This document shows positions 7,204 through 16,200 of a stretch of DNA of 44,808 nucleotides, in pieces. This stretch comes from Actinomycetota bacterium. Its GTDB lineage: Bacteria > Actinomycetota > Acidimicrobiia > Acidimicrobiales > JAJPHE01. The notes below the pieces were generated by a model. It did no database searches and was not told where the DNA came from. It was given only the letters and a program-made list of their open reading frames with translations. Made by a program: the position numbers and the translations under genes. The stretch is taken from the NCBI GenBank assembly GCA_021325435.1, contig JAJPHE010000009.1, positions 1-44,808 on the forward strand. Reading direction: 5' to 3'. Position 1 is the stretch's first letter. The number at the start of each line of letters is the position of its first letter.

Positions 7204-7860
7204 ATGAGCATCGTTCGCAGCCACCTCAAGAAGATCGTCACCGGCGGCCTGGCCGCCACCGTGGTGGGCGGTGGGGCGGCCGCCTACGCCCTCGGGCAGC
7301 CGGCCGGCCCCAGCCTCGGGGACACCACCGCCGCCCAGGCCGCCGCCCAGGTGCAGGCCCAGGGCGGGGCCCAGGGGCAGAGCCCCAGCGGGGCCGCCAA
7401 GCCGAACCACCGCCAGCGGCCCGCCACGGCCGGGCTGATGGTCGGCAAGGTCGTCAGCGTCACCACCTCCGGCGGTGCCTACGGCGACGGCCGGATCGAG
7501 GTCCAGGCCCCGGACGGCAAGACCGTCACCCTGCCGGTGTCGACTAGGACCCGGGTCGTCCTCTACCACGGGCCGGGCCAGCATCCGACCAAGGAGTCCC
7601 TGTCGGACCTCAAGACCGGCGAGATCGTGGTGCTGCGGGTGCAGCGCCGGCCCGGCGTGCGCAAGGGCCAGCTCGGCGCCAACCCGGCTGCCACTCCGAA
7701 CGGCGCGGCCAGCGGCGGCTCGGCTAGCGGCGGGTCGGCCAGCGGTGGTGCGGCCAACCCGGCCACGCCGACCACCCGTCCGGTCCTCACCCTGATCATC
7801 GACACCGGGTTCTCGGGGAGCGCCACGGCGGCGCCGACCGGGTCGAGCGCCAGCCTGTAA
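7204..7860 (+). CDS. Exported repeat-containing protein of unknown function
   Basis: The ATG at 7204 follows AGAGGAACC, a usable ribosome site, giving 218 residues. The N-terminus (MSIVRSHLKKIVTGGLAATVVGGGAAAYALG) is a signal peptide or single membrane anchor. An Ala/Gln/Gly-rich linker follows, then a compact beta-rich domain at about 80-150 (GLMVGKVVSVTTSGGAYGDGRIEVQAPDGKTVTLPVSTRTRVVLY, TGEIVVLRVQRRP) that resembles small OB-like extracellular domains. The tail has three SASGG-type repeats and a proline/threonine stretch. A free extracytoplasmic role is inferred; I do not recognise the family. Confidence 0.65.
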   Translation: MSIVRSHLKKIVTGGLAATVVGGGAAAYALGQPAGPSLGDTTAAQAAAQVQAQGGAQGQSPSGAAKPNHRQRPATAGLMVGKVVSVTTSGGAYGDGRIEVQAPDGKTVTLPVSTRTRVVLYHGPGQHPTKESLSDLKTGEIVVLRVQRRPGVRKGQLGANPAATPNGAASGGSASGGSASGGAANPATPTTRPVLTLIIDTGFSGSATAAPTGSSASL

Positions 7861-7870
7861 CCCCGGCGGG

Positions 7871-9019
7871 TCAGCCCTTGGGCGGGCCGAGCGCCTCCTC
7901 GATGTGGTCGAGCATGCGGGCGGTGCATCCCGACAGCTCGACCACCGGGACGGCCTCGCAGAACCGGTCGGCCAGAGCGGCGAAGGCCCGGGCCACGGGG
8001 GAGTCGGCCAGGTCCTCGGTCAGCACCACGGGCGAGCCGGTGTCGCCGCCGGCGGCGACGCTCGGGTCGAGCGGAATCGACCCGAGCAGCGGCACCCCGG
8101 TCTGCTCGGCCAGGCGCTGGCCGCCTCCCGAGCCGAACAGGGCGTAGGACTCGCCGTGGTCGCAGACGAAGGCGCTCATGTTCTCGATGACCCCGGCCAC
8201 CCGCAGGTAGCCGCGCCGGGCCATGTCGGCCGCTCTGGCCGCCACCTTCTGGGCGGCCAGGGCCGGGGTGGTGACGATGACCATCTCGGCCCGGGGGAGC
8301 ATGCGGGCCAGCCCCATCTGGATGTCACCGGTGCCGGGCGGCATGTCGATGAGCAGGTAGTCGAGGTCGCCCCAGGCCACGTCTTCGAGGAAGTGCTGCA
8401 GGGCCCGGTTGAGGATGAGGCCCCGCCACATGATCGCCTCCTCCTCTCCCGACAGGAACCCCATGGAGATCACCTTGAGGAGGCCGTCGCCGACCTTGCG
8501 CTCGAGGGGGACCATCTTGCGGTCGCGGGCAGGGATCTTCCCCTCGAGGCCGAGCATGCGGGGCACCGAGAAGCCCCAGATGTCGGCGTCGAGCAGGCCG
8601 ACGGTGAGGCCCCGGGCGGCCAGTGTCGCGGCCAGGTTCACCGTCACCGACGACTTGCCCACCCCGCCCTTGCCGGAGGACACCGCCACCACCCGGGTCG
8701 AGGGCGGGATGTCCGTCGCCGGGGCGTCGTCCCGCGCCTTCCACCGGGCCCGGGCCATGAGAGCCGAGCGCTCGTCGGCCGTCATCTCGCCCATCTCGAC
8801 CTGGACGGCGCCGACCCCGGGAAGCGACCCGACCCGGCCCTCGATGTCGGAGCGGAGCTGGGAGCGCAGCGGGCAGCCGGCCACGGTGAGGGCGACCGTC
8901 ACCCGGACGGTTCCGTCCTCCACGGCGATGTCGCGGACCATGCCGAGGTCGACGATGTTGTCGCCGAGCTCGGGGTCGATGACCCCGGTGAGCGCCCCCC
9001 GGACCGCTTCCGTGTCCAC
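7871..9019 (-). CDS. mrp: Mrp/ApbC-type iron-sulfur cluster carrier ATPase
   Basis: This is a full-length 382-residue P-loop protein. Residues 1-80 form the MIP18/DUF59 domain (GVIDPELGDNIVDLGMV; VAGCPLRSQL with the conserved Cys). Residues 108-360 are the ParA/MinD-like ATPase with the deviant Walker A SSGKGGVGKSS at about 114-124, LLDADIWG and LLIDMPPGTGD. The usual C-terminal cluster-ligand motif CxxC appears here as CDHG (C286, second Cys replaced by Gly), so cluster binding at the dimer interface may differ from the E. coli and archaeal model; some actinobacterial Mrp proteins also diverge here. It starts at GTG 9019, 7 nt from a TAGAAT -10 element, and shares a 40-bp promoter region with a SufR-like regulator. 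Confidence 0.92.
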   Translation of the reverse strand: MDTEAVRGALTGVIDPELGDNIVDLGMVRDIAVEDGTVRVTVALTVAGCPLRSQLRSDIEGRVGSLPGVGAVQVEMGEMTADERSALMARARWKARDDAPATDIPPSTRVVAVSSGKGGVGKSSVTVNLAATLAARGLTVGLLDADIWGFSVPRMLGLEGKIPARDRKMVPLERKVGDGLLKVISMGFLSGEEEAIMWRGLILNRALQHFLEDVAWGDLDYLLIDMPPGTGDIQMGLARMLPRAEMVIVTTPALAAQKVAARAADMARRGYLRVAGVIENMSAFVCDHGESYALFGSGGGQRLAEQTGVPLLGSIPLDPSVAAGGDTGSPVVLTEDLADSPVARAFAALADRFCEAVPVVELSGCTARMLDHIEEALGPPKG

Positions 9020-9025
9020 GATATG

Positions 9026-9053
9026 AATTCTACCGGCCGAGGCCGGTAGTATT
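9026..9053. promoter_or_regulatory. Palindromic operator overlapping two mirror-image leaderless promoters
   Basis: Arms 9026-9038 and 9041-9053 are inverted repeats matching at 12 of 13 positions around a GA centre; the inner core is CTACCGGCC-GA-GGCCGGTAG. The plus-strand -10 TAGTAT (9047-9052) is exactly 7 nt from the GTG at 9060. The minus-strand -10 TAGAAT (9032-9027) is exactly 7 nt from the GTG at 9019. Both hexamers lie in the palindrome arms, so a dimer bound here would block both transcripts. The SufR-like product next door is the obvious candidate ligand protein (inference). Confidence 0.75.
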
Positions 9054-9059
9054 GGGGGC

Positions 9060-9734
9060 GTGGATCGTCAGTCCGTTTACAAGGCGCTGGCGGACGACAC
9101 TCGCTTCGCCCTGTACGCCGAGCTGGTCGCCTCCGCGGAGCCGCTCAGCACCTCGGAGCTGGCCGGCCGGCTGAAGCTGCACGCCAACACCGTACGACCC
9201 CATCTGGAGCGGATGCGCGAGGTGGGCCTGCTCGAGGTCGAGTCGGACCACAACGGGTCGGTCGGCCGGCCCCAGCACCGCTACCGCCCCGCGCCGGGGG
9301 CGCCGGGGGTGGACATCGACCCTCCCGCCTACCTGGCCCTGTCCGGCCTTCTGGCCCAGGTGGCGGCGGCGGGGCGCCCCGACCCGGAGGCGGTGGCCAA
9401 CGAGGTGGGCCGGGGCGAGGGCCGGCGCATGGCGGCGGCCGACGCCAAGCGGGGGTCCGGGGCCCGCCCGAGGCAGAGGGGATGTGTCGAGGTGGTGCGG
9501 GCGGCCATGACCCGGCTCGGCTTCGACCCCGTCCTCGAGCCCACCGGCGAGGGGGCCACCATGACCTTCACCCACTGCCCGGTGCGCGAGGTGGCCGAGG
9601 CCCACCCCGAGCTGGCCTGCAACCTGCACCGGGGAATAGTCGAAGCGCTGGCCGAGTTGGCCGGAGGCGAGGTGGCCGCTTTCGCCACCCTGGCCGACCC
9701 CCGCCCGTGTAGGGCGGAACTGGCCGTCGGGTAG
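9060..9734 (+). CDS. sufR: SufR-like iron-sulfur-sensing winged-helix regulator
   Basis: The product has 224 residues. The N-terminal winged helix (ALADDTRFALYAELVASAEPLSTSELAGRLKLHANTVRPHLERM, wing at GSVGRPQHRY) is ArsR/SufR-like. The C-terminal half has cysteines at about 142, 173 (THCPVRE), 187 (LACNLH) and 217 (RPCRAEL); the last three resemble the spaced cluster ligands of SufR. The neighbours, mrp and an A-type carrier, are iron-sulfur genes, which supports the assignment. The start GTG sits 7 nt from a TAGTAT -10 element without a ribosome site, so the transcript is probably leaderless. Likely autoregulation through the palindrome at 9026-9053. It could also be a related DeoR/ArsR regulator sensing another ligand. 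Confidence 0.72.
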   Translation: MDRQSVYKALADDTRFALYAELVASAEPLSTSELAGRLKLHANTVRPHLERMREVGLLEVESDHNGSVGRPQHRYRPAPGAPGVDIDPPAYLALSGLLAQVAAAGRPDPEAVANEVGRGEGRRMAAADAKRGSGARPRQRGCVEVVRAAMTRLGFDPVLEPTGEGATMTFTHCPVREVAEAHPELACNLHRGIVEALAELAGGEVAAFATLADPRPCRAELAVG

Positions 9735-9767
9735 AATTACAATGAGCAACCTGGGAGGGCGACCCGC

Positions 9768-10130
9768 GTGACGAGCATCACCACCGTCAGCATCGGCAAG
9801 AAGAAGGCCCCGATCACGCTGACCGATGCCGCCACGGCGAAGGTCGGAGAGCTCATCGAGCGCGAGGGGAACGAGGCCCTGGCCCTGCGGGTGGCCGTGC
9901 GTCCCGGCGGTTGCTCCGGCTACAGCTACGAGATGTTCTTCGACACCGAGCTGGCCTCCGACGACATCACCTCCACCTTCGGTGAGGTGAAGGTCGTGGT
10001 GGACCCCATGTCCGCCGACCTGCTGAAGGGCGCCACCCTCGACTACAAGGACGGGCTGCAGGGGGCCGGGTTCCACATCACGAACCCGAACGCCACCCGC
10101 ACCTGCGGTTGCGGCAGCTCCTTCTCCTAG
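9768..10130 (+). CDS. A-type iron-sulfur carrier (IscA/ErpA/HesB family)
   Basis: This 120-residue protein has the family length and all three cluster ligands: C49 in RPGGCSGYSYEM and C113/C115 in TCGCGSSFS. It receives or donates [2Fe-2S]/[4Fe-4S] clusters during maturation of client enzymes. The GTG start has GGGAGGG upstream, and the gene lies 33 bp after the SufR-like gene on the same strand, so they form one operon. A TAGAAT element at 9732-9737 may provide an extra internal promoter. Its last 22 bp overlap the next gene, whose product is predicted to hold two [2Fe-2S] clusters. Confidence 0.9.
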   Translation: MTSITTVSIGKKKAPITLTDAATAKVGELIEREGNEALALRVAVRPGGCSGYSYEMFFDTELASDDITSTFGEVKVVVDPMSADLLKGATLDYKDGLQGAGFHITNPNATRTCGCGSSFS

Positions 10131-11680
10131 TCGACGGCCGGTCCTTCGAGGTCGCCGACGACGGCGCCTCCCTCCTCGAGGTCCTGCGCGACCGGCTCGG
10201 CTTCCGCACCCCCAAGGACGGCTGCTCCCCCCAGGGCCAGTGCGGCTGCTGCACGGTGTGGGTGGACGGCGCCCCCCGGGTGGCCTGCGTCACCCCCGCC
10301 CGGCGGGTGGCGGGCCGGTCCGTCACCACCGTCGACGGCCTCGACCCTGCCGTCCGTGACCGCTGGGCCGGGGCCTTCGCCGCCGCCGGCGCCAGCCAGT
10401 GCGGCTTCTGCACCCCCGGCATCGTCATGCGCCTGGCCGGACTCGAGGCCCGCCACGGGCGGACGCCCAGCTCCGAGGAGGCGGCCTCCGCCCTGATCGC
10501 CCACCTGTGCCGGTGCACCGGGTGGCGCACGATCCTCGACGCCTGCTCCCTGGCCGCCGGCGACCCCGACCCGTGGGCCGGGCGCGACCGGGTCGGCGCC
10601 GAGGCCCGGGCCGCCCTCGAGGGTGGCGTCCCCCAGTCGGTCGGCCCCGAGGTGGCGCTGGGCCGGGGCGGGTTCGCCGACGACTCCGCTCCCGACGGGG
10701 CGCTGGTGGCGGTGCCCGACGGCGCCGGCGGCTGGTCGGTGGGCGAGACCCTGTCGGCGGCCCGGGCCGCCGCCGGCAAGGTGCAGGGCCGGCGCACCAC
10801 CCTCGAGCCGACCTGGCCGGTGGAGGTGCCGCCCGGCGACTGGGACCTGACCCTGTCCACCACCTGGGTGGAGCCGGCCTACCTCGAGACCGACACCTCC
10901 TGGTGCGAGCCGGGCGGCGAGCCGGCGACCCCGCTCGGCAACGGCGGGGCCTTCGGGGGCAAGGCCGGATCGCCGCTCCCCGAGGCGGCCCGGCGCCTGT
11001 CCGCCCTCCACGGCCGGCCCGTCCGGGTGCTCTGGAGCCGCGAGGACGTCGTGCGCCACGGCCCCAAGCGGCCGCCCATCGGCGCCGGCGTCCGGGCCGA
11101 CGGGACCGGCGTCCTGCGGGTGGCCCGCACGCCCGGCGTCGCCGAGGCGGTGGCGGCGGTGGCGCCCAGCCTGGTGGTCGAGGAGGTGGACGTGGCCGGG
11201 CCGGCCACCTCGTGCGCCCTGCGGGCCGCCGGGTGGGCGGAGGCGGCGGTGCTGCTGGCCGCGGTCGGCGCCCGGGCCGCCGGCACGGCGGGGGGCCCGG
11301 CGACCGTGCGGTCACCGACCGGGGCCCAGGCCACCGCCGTCCTCGGACCGGAAGCCATCAGGATCCGGGTCTCCTGCGGGGACCCGCTCGACGAGGTGGT
11401 CCTTCGCTCCTACTGCGTCGGGGCCGCCCACATGGCCCTGGGCTGGGTCCGCTCCGAGGCGCTGGCGGTGGACGCCGAAGGGGCGCCCCACGACCTCACC
11501 GTCCGCTCGTTCGGCATACTGCGGGCACGCGAGATGCCACCGGTCGAGGTGGAGATCGTGGCGGGGGACGGTCCCCCGGTGAACGGGTCCGACGCGGTCT
11601 TCGCCGCGGTGGCGGCCGCGGCCTGGCTGGCCGACGGACTGCCGCCCCGCTGGCCCACTGACAAAGGGAGAGCCACGTGA
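10109..11680 (+). CDS. Compact xanthine-dehydrogenase-like fusion: CoxS-type [2Fe-2S] domain plus reduced CoxL-like region
   Basis: Residues 1-150 form a complete CoxS/XdhC-type small subunit: CSPQGQCGCC for the plant-ferredoxin cluster and QCGFCTPG with LCRCTGW for the second. Residues about 190-520 resemble separate fragments of the molybdopterin subunit: an a/b-hammerhead-like stretch (GRGGFADDSAPDGALVAVP), EPAYLETD, GNGGAFGGK (cf. GGGFGGK), and a C-terminal MALGWVRSEAL ... MPPVEVEIV stretch. The region expected to carry the catalytic GxGE reads NGSDAVFAAV, so the usual active-site Glu seems absent. At 523 residues it is far shorter than a three-domain enzyme and has no FAD domain. The TTG start overlaps the carrier gene by 22 bp. 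Role unknown; perhaps an electron-transfer protein or non-enzymatic paralogue. Confidence 0.7.
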   Translation: MRQLLLLVDGRSFEVADDGASLLEVLRDRLGFRTPKDGCSPQGQCGCCTVWVDGAPRVACVTPARRVAGRSVTTVDGLDPAVRDRWAGAFAAAGASQCGFCTPGIVMRLAGLEARHGRTPSSEEAASALIAHLCRCTGWRTILDACSLAAGDPDPWAGRDRVGAEARAALEGGVPQSVGPEVALGRGGFADDSAPDGALVAVPDGAGGWSVGETLSAARAAAGKVQGRRTTLEPTWPVEVPPGDWDLTLSTTWVEPAYLETDTSWCEPGGEPATPLGNGGAFGGKAGSPLPEAARRLSALHGRPVRVLWSREDVVRHGPKRPPIGAGVRADGTGVLRVARTPGVAEAVAAVAPSLVVEEVDVAGPATSCALRAAGWAEAAVLLAAVGARAAGTAGGPATVRSPTGAQATAVLGPEAIRIRVSCGDPLDEVVLRSYCVGAAHMALGWVRSEALAVDAEGAPHDLTVRSFGILRAREMPPVEVEIVAGDGPPVNGSDAVFAAVAAAAWLADGLPPRWPTDKGRAT

Positions 11681-12033
11681 CCACCCCCCAGCGGCCCTAC
11701 ACGCCGATCGTCAGGGTGGGTGACTGGCTGGTCTGCTCCGGGCAGATCGGCATGGCCGACGGCAAGCTCGCCGGCGAGCTCAAGGGGGAGTTGCGCCAGG
11801 CCGTGTCGAACCTGCAGGAACTACTGGCCACCGAAGGGGCGACCCTCGCCGACGTGGTCAAGACGACCGTCTTCCTCACCCACATGAGCGACTACGAACG
11901 GATGAACGAGGCCTACGTCGAGGTGTTCGGCGACCATCGGCCGGCCCGCTCGGCGGTGGGGGTGACCGCCCTGCCGCTTGGGGCCCTGGTAGAGGTGGAG
12001 GCGTGGGCGTACAAGCCACCGAGATCGCGCTAG
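11677..12033 (+). CDS. ridA: RidA family reactive-enamine deaminase
   Basis: The 118-residue product matches the YjgF/YER057c/UK114 family throughout: YTPIVRVGDWLVCSGQIGM, LQELLATEGATLADVVKTTVFLTHMSDYERMNEAYVEVFG, and the C-terminal PARSAVGVTALPLGALVEVEAWA. The substrate arginine of RidA proper is in the PARSAVGV segment. RidA hydrolyses 2-aminoacrylate and related imines that damage PLP enzymes. The GTG start overlaps the previous stop by 4 bp (GTGA), so it is translationally coupled within the iron-sulfur operon. Confidence 0.9.
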   Translation: MTTPQRPYTPIVRVGDWLVCSGQIGMADGKLAGELKGELRQAVSNLQELLATEGATLADVVKTTVFLTHMSDYERMNEAYVEVFGDHRPARSAVGVTALPLGALVEVEAWAYKPPRSR

Positions 12034-13202
12034 CGCCGCCGGGCGTCGCCGTCGGTCACCGCCGGCGGGTGGCTCGCCGTCGCCGGCTCCGGACGGCGGT
12101 GCTGGTCGTCGTGGTGGCCCTGGTCGCCCCTCTGGCCTGGTCGTACGGGTCGGCGCTGGCGGCCGGCGGCACCGACGGGCTGGGGGTGCGCTCGGTCGAG
12201 TGGCTCAAGGACCACGGCGGCGCCGGCCTGGTCCGCTGGGTCGAGAAGGAGTGGTACTCCCACCACGCCCCGCCCGTCGGCGGGCGTCCCGACCCCCGCC
12301 TCGTCAACAAGTTCGCCAAGGGCCACGTCGGCGCCTCGGTCGCCGCCGCCTGGCCCCCGCACCTGGCCGCCCCCACCCCCATCGCGCCACTGGCCGCCCC
12401 CCTGCCCGACGAGGGGGTGTGGCATCCCGTCGGCCGGCTGGTCGGGGGCCGGCCGGCGGTGTACGCCACGTGGGTGCGGCCCGACGCCGTGCACACCAGC
12501 CTGGTGACCGGCGTGGCCTGGATCGACACCCGCCTGGTGCGGGCCACCCTGTTCGCCGGCTACCAGGAGCCCGGCGGCGCCGGCTGGCGCTACACCGCCC
12601 CCATCCCGCCGGCCCTGGCCACCACCCTCGTCGCCGCCTTCAACTCCGGGTTCCGGCTGCGCGACGGCGCCGGCGGCTACTACTCGGAGGGCCGGACGGT
12701 TCGTCCCCTCCGCGACGGGCTCGCTTCGCTGGTCATCCGGTCCGACGGGACGGCGACGGTCGGGCAGTGGGGGCGCGACGTTTCGATGTCGCCCCAGGTG
12801 GACTCGGTGCGCCAGAACCTGTCGCTGATCGTGGACGGCGGCGCCCCGGTGCCCGGCCTCGACACCGAGTCCTACAGGCGATGGGGCTCGACGCTCGGCA
12901 ACAAGGTGCTGGTGTGGCGCTCGGGGGTCGGGGTCACCGCCAGCGGCGCCCTCGTCTACGCCGGCGGCCGGGGGCTGTCGGTCGGGTCGCTGGCCCAGGT
13001 GCTGGCCCGGGCGGGGGCGGTGCGGGCCATGGAGCTCGACATCAACACCGAGTGGGTGAGCTTCTACTACTTCAACCCGCCGGTGGGGCAGCCGGCGTCG
13101 CCGGCCAACGGCTCGAAGCTGGTGGCCGACATGTACCGGCCGACCACCCGTTACTTCCTGCCCTCCAGCCGCGACTTCTTCGCCTTCTTCGCCCGCTACT
13201 GA
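12003..13202 (+). CDS. Membrane-anchored phosphodiester glycosidase (NAGPA/DUF2233-like)
   Basis: The 399-residue product has an Arg-rich start and one hydrophobic segment at about 30-52 (LRTAVLVVVVALVAPLAW), so it is exported and anchored. The C-terminal domain (about 140-399) carries family signatures of NAGPA-type phosphodiester glycosidases: TLVAAFNSGFRL, GLASLVIRSDGTATVGQWGRDV, VRQNLSLIVDGG and RAMELDINTEWV. This family cleaves sugar-phosphodiester links in bacterial surface polymers and eukaryotic mannose-6-phosphate uncovering. The start used overlaps ridA by 31 bp; GTG 12069 would give a shorter basic N-terminus 35 bp after ridA and is equally likely. It converges with the 13208 gene with only 5 bp between stops. 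Confidence 0.72.
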   Translation: MGVQATEIALAPPGVAVGHRRRVARRRRLRTAVLVVVVALVAPLAWSYGSALAAGGTDGLGVRSVEWLKDHGGAGLVRWVEKEWYSHHAPPVGGRPDPRLVNKFAKGHVGASVAAAWPPHLAAPTPIAPLAAPLPDEGVWHPVGRLVGGRPAVYATWVRPDAVHTSLVTGVAWIDTRLVRATLFAGYQEPGGAGWRYTAPIPPALATTLVAAFNSGFRLRDGAGGYYSEGRTVRPLRDGLASLVIRSDGTATVGQWGRDVSMSPQVDSVRQNLSLIVDGGAPVPGLDTESYRRWGSTLGNKVLVWRSGVGVTASGALVYAGGRGLSVGSLAQVLARAGAVRAMELDINTEWVSFYYFNPPVGQPASPANGSKLVADMYRPTTRYFLPSSRDFFAFFARY

Positions 13203-13207
13203 GGCGG

Positions 13208-16200
13208 TCAGGCCCGCCAGCCGGCCGGCAGCAGCGACGCCACCAGCTCGGGAAGGCGGGCGACGGCGTCGACCTTGTCGAAGCAGCCGGACACGCCCCG
13301 GAGCTCCACCGTGGCCGTCGGGAAGGCGGAGACCAGCGCCACCCGCACTCCCGGGGCCCGGTCCTCCAGCTCGCCGAGGGTCGACAGGCCGTCGCGGTTG
13401 GGCATGAACAGGTCGAGCAGCACCACGTGGGGATGGTGCTCGGCGGCGATGGCCACGCACGCGTTGCCGTCAGCCGCTTCGAACACGGTCGCCCCGGCCG
13501 ACTCGAGGGCCACCCGGAACACCCGGCGGGCGACCGGGTCGTCGTCGCACACCAGGACCACGGCGCCGGCGAGGCGGTTCACGTTCGACAGGTCGACGAC
13601 GGGCTGGCCCAGGGCGGCCAGCCGGCTGGTGGCCAGGGCGGCGAAGTCCTCGGGCGGGCGGGGCTGGGCGAAGTAGTAGCCCTGGGCGTAGTCGCAGGCC
13701 ATCTCGCGCAGCGCCCCCACCTGGTCGTAGGTCTCGACGCCCTCGGCGGTGGCCGACAGGCCGAGCGAGTGGGCCATCTCGATGACCGCGCCCACGATGG
13801 CGCCGCTGCCCCCGGGCAGGTTCATGCCGGCCACGAATGACTTGTCGACCTTGAGCACGTCGACCGAGAAGCGCCGCAGGTAGCTGAGGGAGGAGAACCC
13901 GGTTCCGAAGTCGTCGACGGCCAGGCGCACGCCGAGATCGCGCAGGGCGGCGAGGGTGCTGTCGACGGTCTCGACGTCGTCCATGAGGACGTTCTCGGTG
14001 ATCTCCAGGCCTAGGTGGCGGGGCTCGATGCCGGCGGTGGACAGGCACCGCTCGACCAGCGACACCAGCCCCTTCTCGGAGAACTGCCGGGCCGACAGGT
14101 TCACCCAGGTGGTCAGGTCGGCCAGCTCCGGCACGTCGCGCCACGCCCGGCTCTGCTGGCAGGCCGCCTCGAGCACCCAGCTCCCCAGCGGGATGACCAG
14201 GCCGGTGTCCTCGGCCACGTCCAGGAACTCGATGGGGGCCAGCAGCCCCCGGGTGGGGTGCTGCCAGCGCACCAGGACCTCGGCGCCGACGATGCGCCCG
14301 TCGGACAACCGCACCTCGGGCTGGTAGCGCAACCGCAGCTCGCCCTCGTCGATGGCCCGGCGCAGCTCGTTCTCGGAGTCGAGGACCCCGGGCGAGCGCA
14401 GACTGGGGGCGTAGAACTCCTGCATGGCCCGGCCCCGCTTGCGGGCCTGCTGCAGGGCGGCGTTGGCGTCGCTCATCAGAGCCTCGGCCGTGGCCCGCCC
14501 GTCGGAGGTGGCCACCCCGAGGCTGGCCGTCACCGTCACCTGCCGGCCGCCCACCACGAAGGGGCGGGCGAAGACGTCACGCAACCGCTGGGCGAGGTGG
14601 GCGGCGTCGTCCTGGCCGGCGATGTCCTCGGCGACCACCACGAACTCGTCGTTGCCCTGGCGGCCGAGGGTGTCGGTCGGGCGCAGCACCCCCTCGAGGC
14701 GCGACGACACCTGCACCAGGAGGTCGTCGCCGCCCTCGTGGCCCAGCTCGTGGTTGACCAGGCCGAACCGGTCGATGTCGAGGGCGACCACGGCCACGGC
14801 GCGGTTGGACCGGCGCGACCGCTGCAACGCCTGCGACAGGCGGTCCGACACCAGCGCCCAGTTGGGCAGGCCGGTGAGCGGGTCGTGCAGGGCCCGGTGG
14901 GCCAGCAGCTCCTCGGCCCGGTGGCGGCGCAGGGTGGCGGCCAGCACGTTGGCCAGCGATGTCAGGAACTCGCGGTCATGCGGGGCGAACTGGCGCTCGG
15001 TGGCCGTCACGACCAGCAGGGCGCCGTAGCCCGACCCGTTGTGGCCGGTTATCTCGGCCGACAGCACCGACGCCGCGTCGCCCACCAGATCGGGAGGCCG
15101 GAAGCTGGTGGTCGGGTCCGGCGCCAGGACCCGACCGATGGTGCCGGCAGGCAGGCCGAAGCCGGCCTTAACCAGCAGCCCGCCGCCGGGGGTCGACTCC
15201 AGCACCGCCGCCATGACCGTGCCCAGGTTGTCGGCGGCCACCGCCGCCGCCTCGTCCATCAGCACGGTGAGGTCGGAGCCCTCGAGGGCGAGCTGGCCGA
15301 GCCAACTGATCGAGGTCTGCTGGCGGGCCCGGACCGACAGCTCGGATTCGGCCTCCTTCAGGTCGGAGACGTCCTGGCTGGTCCCTCTCATCTCGAGGGC
15401 GGTGCCGTCGTCGTCGAGCACGGTCTCGCCCCGCAGGTGGACCCAGCGCACCACGCCGTCGGGCAGCACGAGGCGGTGGAACAGGTCGAACGACTCGCCG
15501 GTGTCGAGGGCGGCGGTGGTGGTGGCCACGAACCACTGGCGGTCGTCGGGATGCACCCGTTCGAGGACCCGCTCGTGGGTGAGCTCGAAATCGGCCGGCT
15601 CGAGCTGGTAGAGGCGGTACATCTCGTCGGACATGTAGATCCGGTCCTCGGCCAGGTCCCAGATCCAGCTGCCCAGCCTGGCCAGGTGCTGGGCCTGGGC
15701 CAGATCGGCCCGGCTCTCGGCCAGGACCCGGCTGGTCTCGCGCTCAGCCTCGAGGAGGCGGGCCCGCTCGAGGGCGAGGTCGGCCGAGCGGCCCAGCGAC
15801 TCCAGCAGGCTCATCTCCTCCCCGCCGAAGAACGGGGTCTGGGCGTGGGTCTGCACCACCAGATAGCCGGACAGGAGGCCGACGGCGAGCACGCCGGGCA
15901 CCGGCTCGGCCGTGTAGCGGTCGGCGGGACGGGCCACCTGCACCAGGCCGGCCAGCTCTTCGGCCTCCTCGGCGCCGAGCCCGGTGCGGGCCACCACCTC
16001 GCCGTCCTCGGTGGCGACCAGCGCCCCCCGCCCCCCGACCAGCGTGACGGCGTGGGGCACCACGGCCACGGCCACGTCGACCACGGTGGTGGCGCCGATC
16101 AGGCCGGCCTGGGCCCGGTGGAAGGCCGCCAGGTCGTGCTGGCGCCACAGCATCCGCATCAGCCGGGGGGTGCTGAAGGCCAGGAAGAAGATGAGGACGC

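Noticed and set aside
10109-11680. Calling the gene a functional xanthine or CO dehydrogenase
   Set aside because: The molybdopterin part is less than half the normal length, and the catalytic Glu segment and FAD domain are missing.
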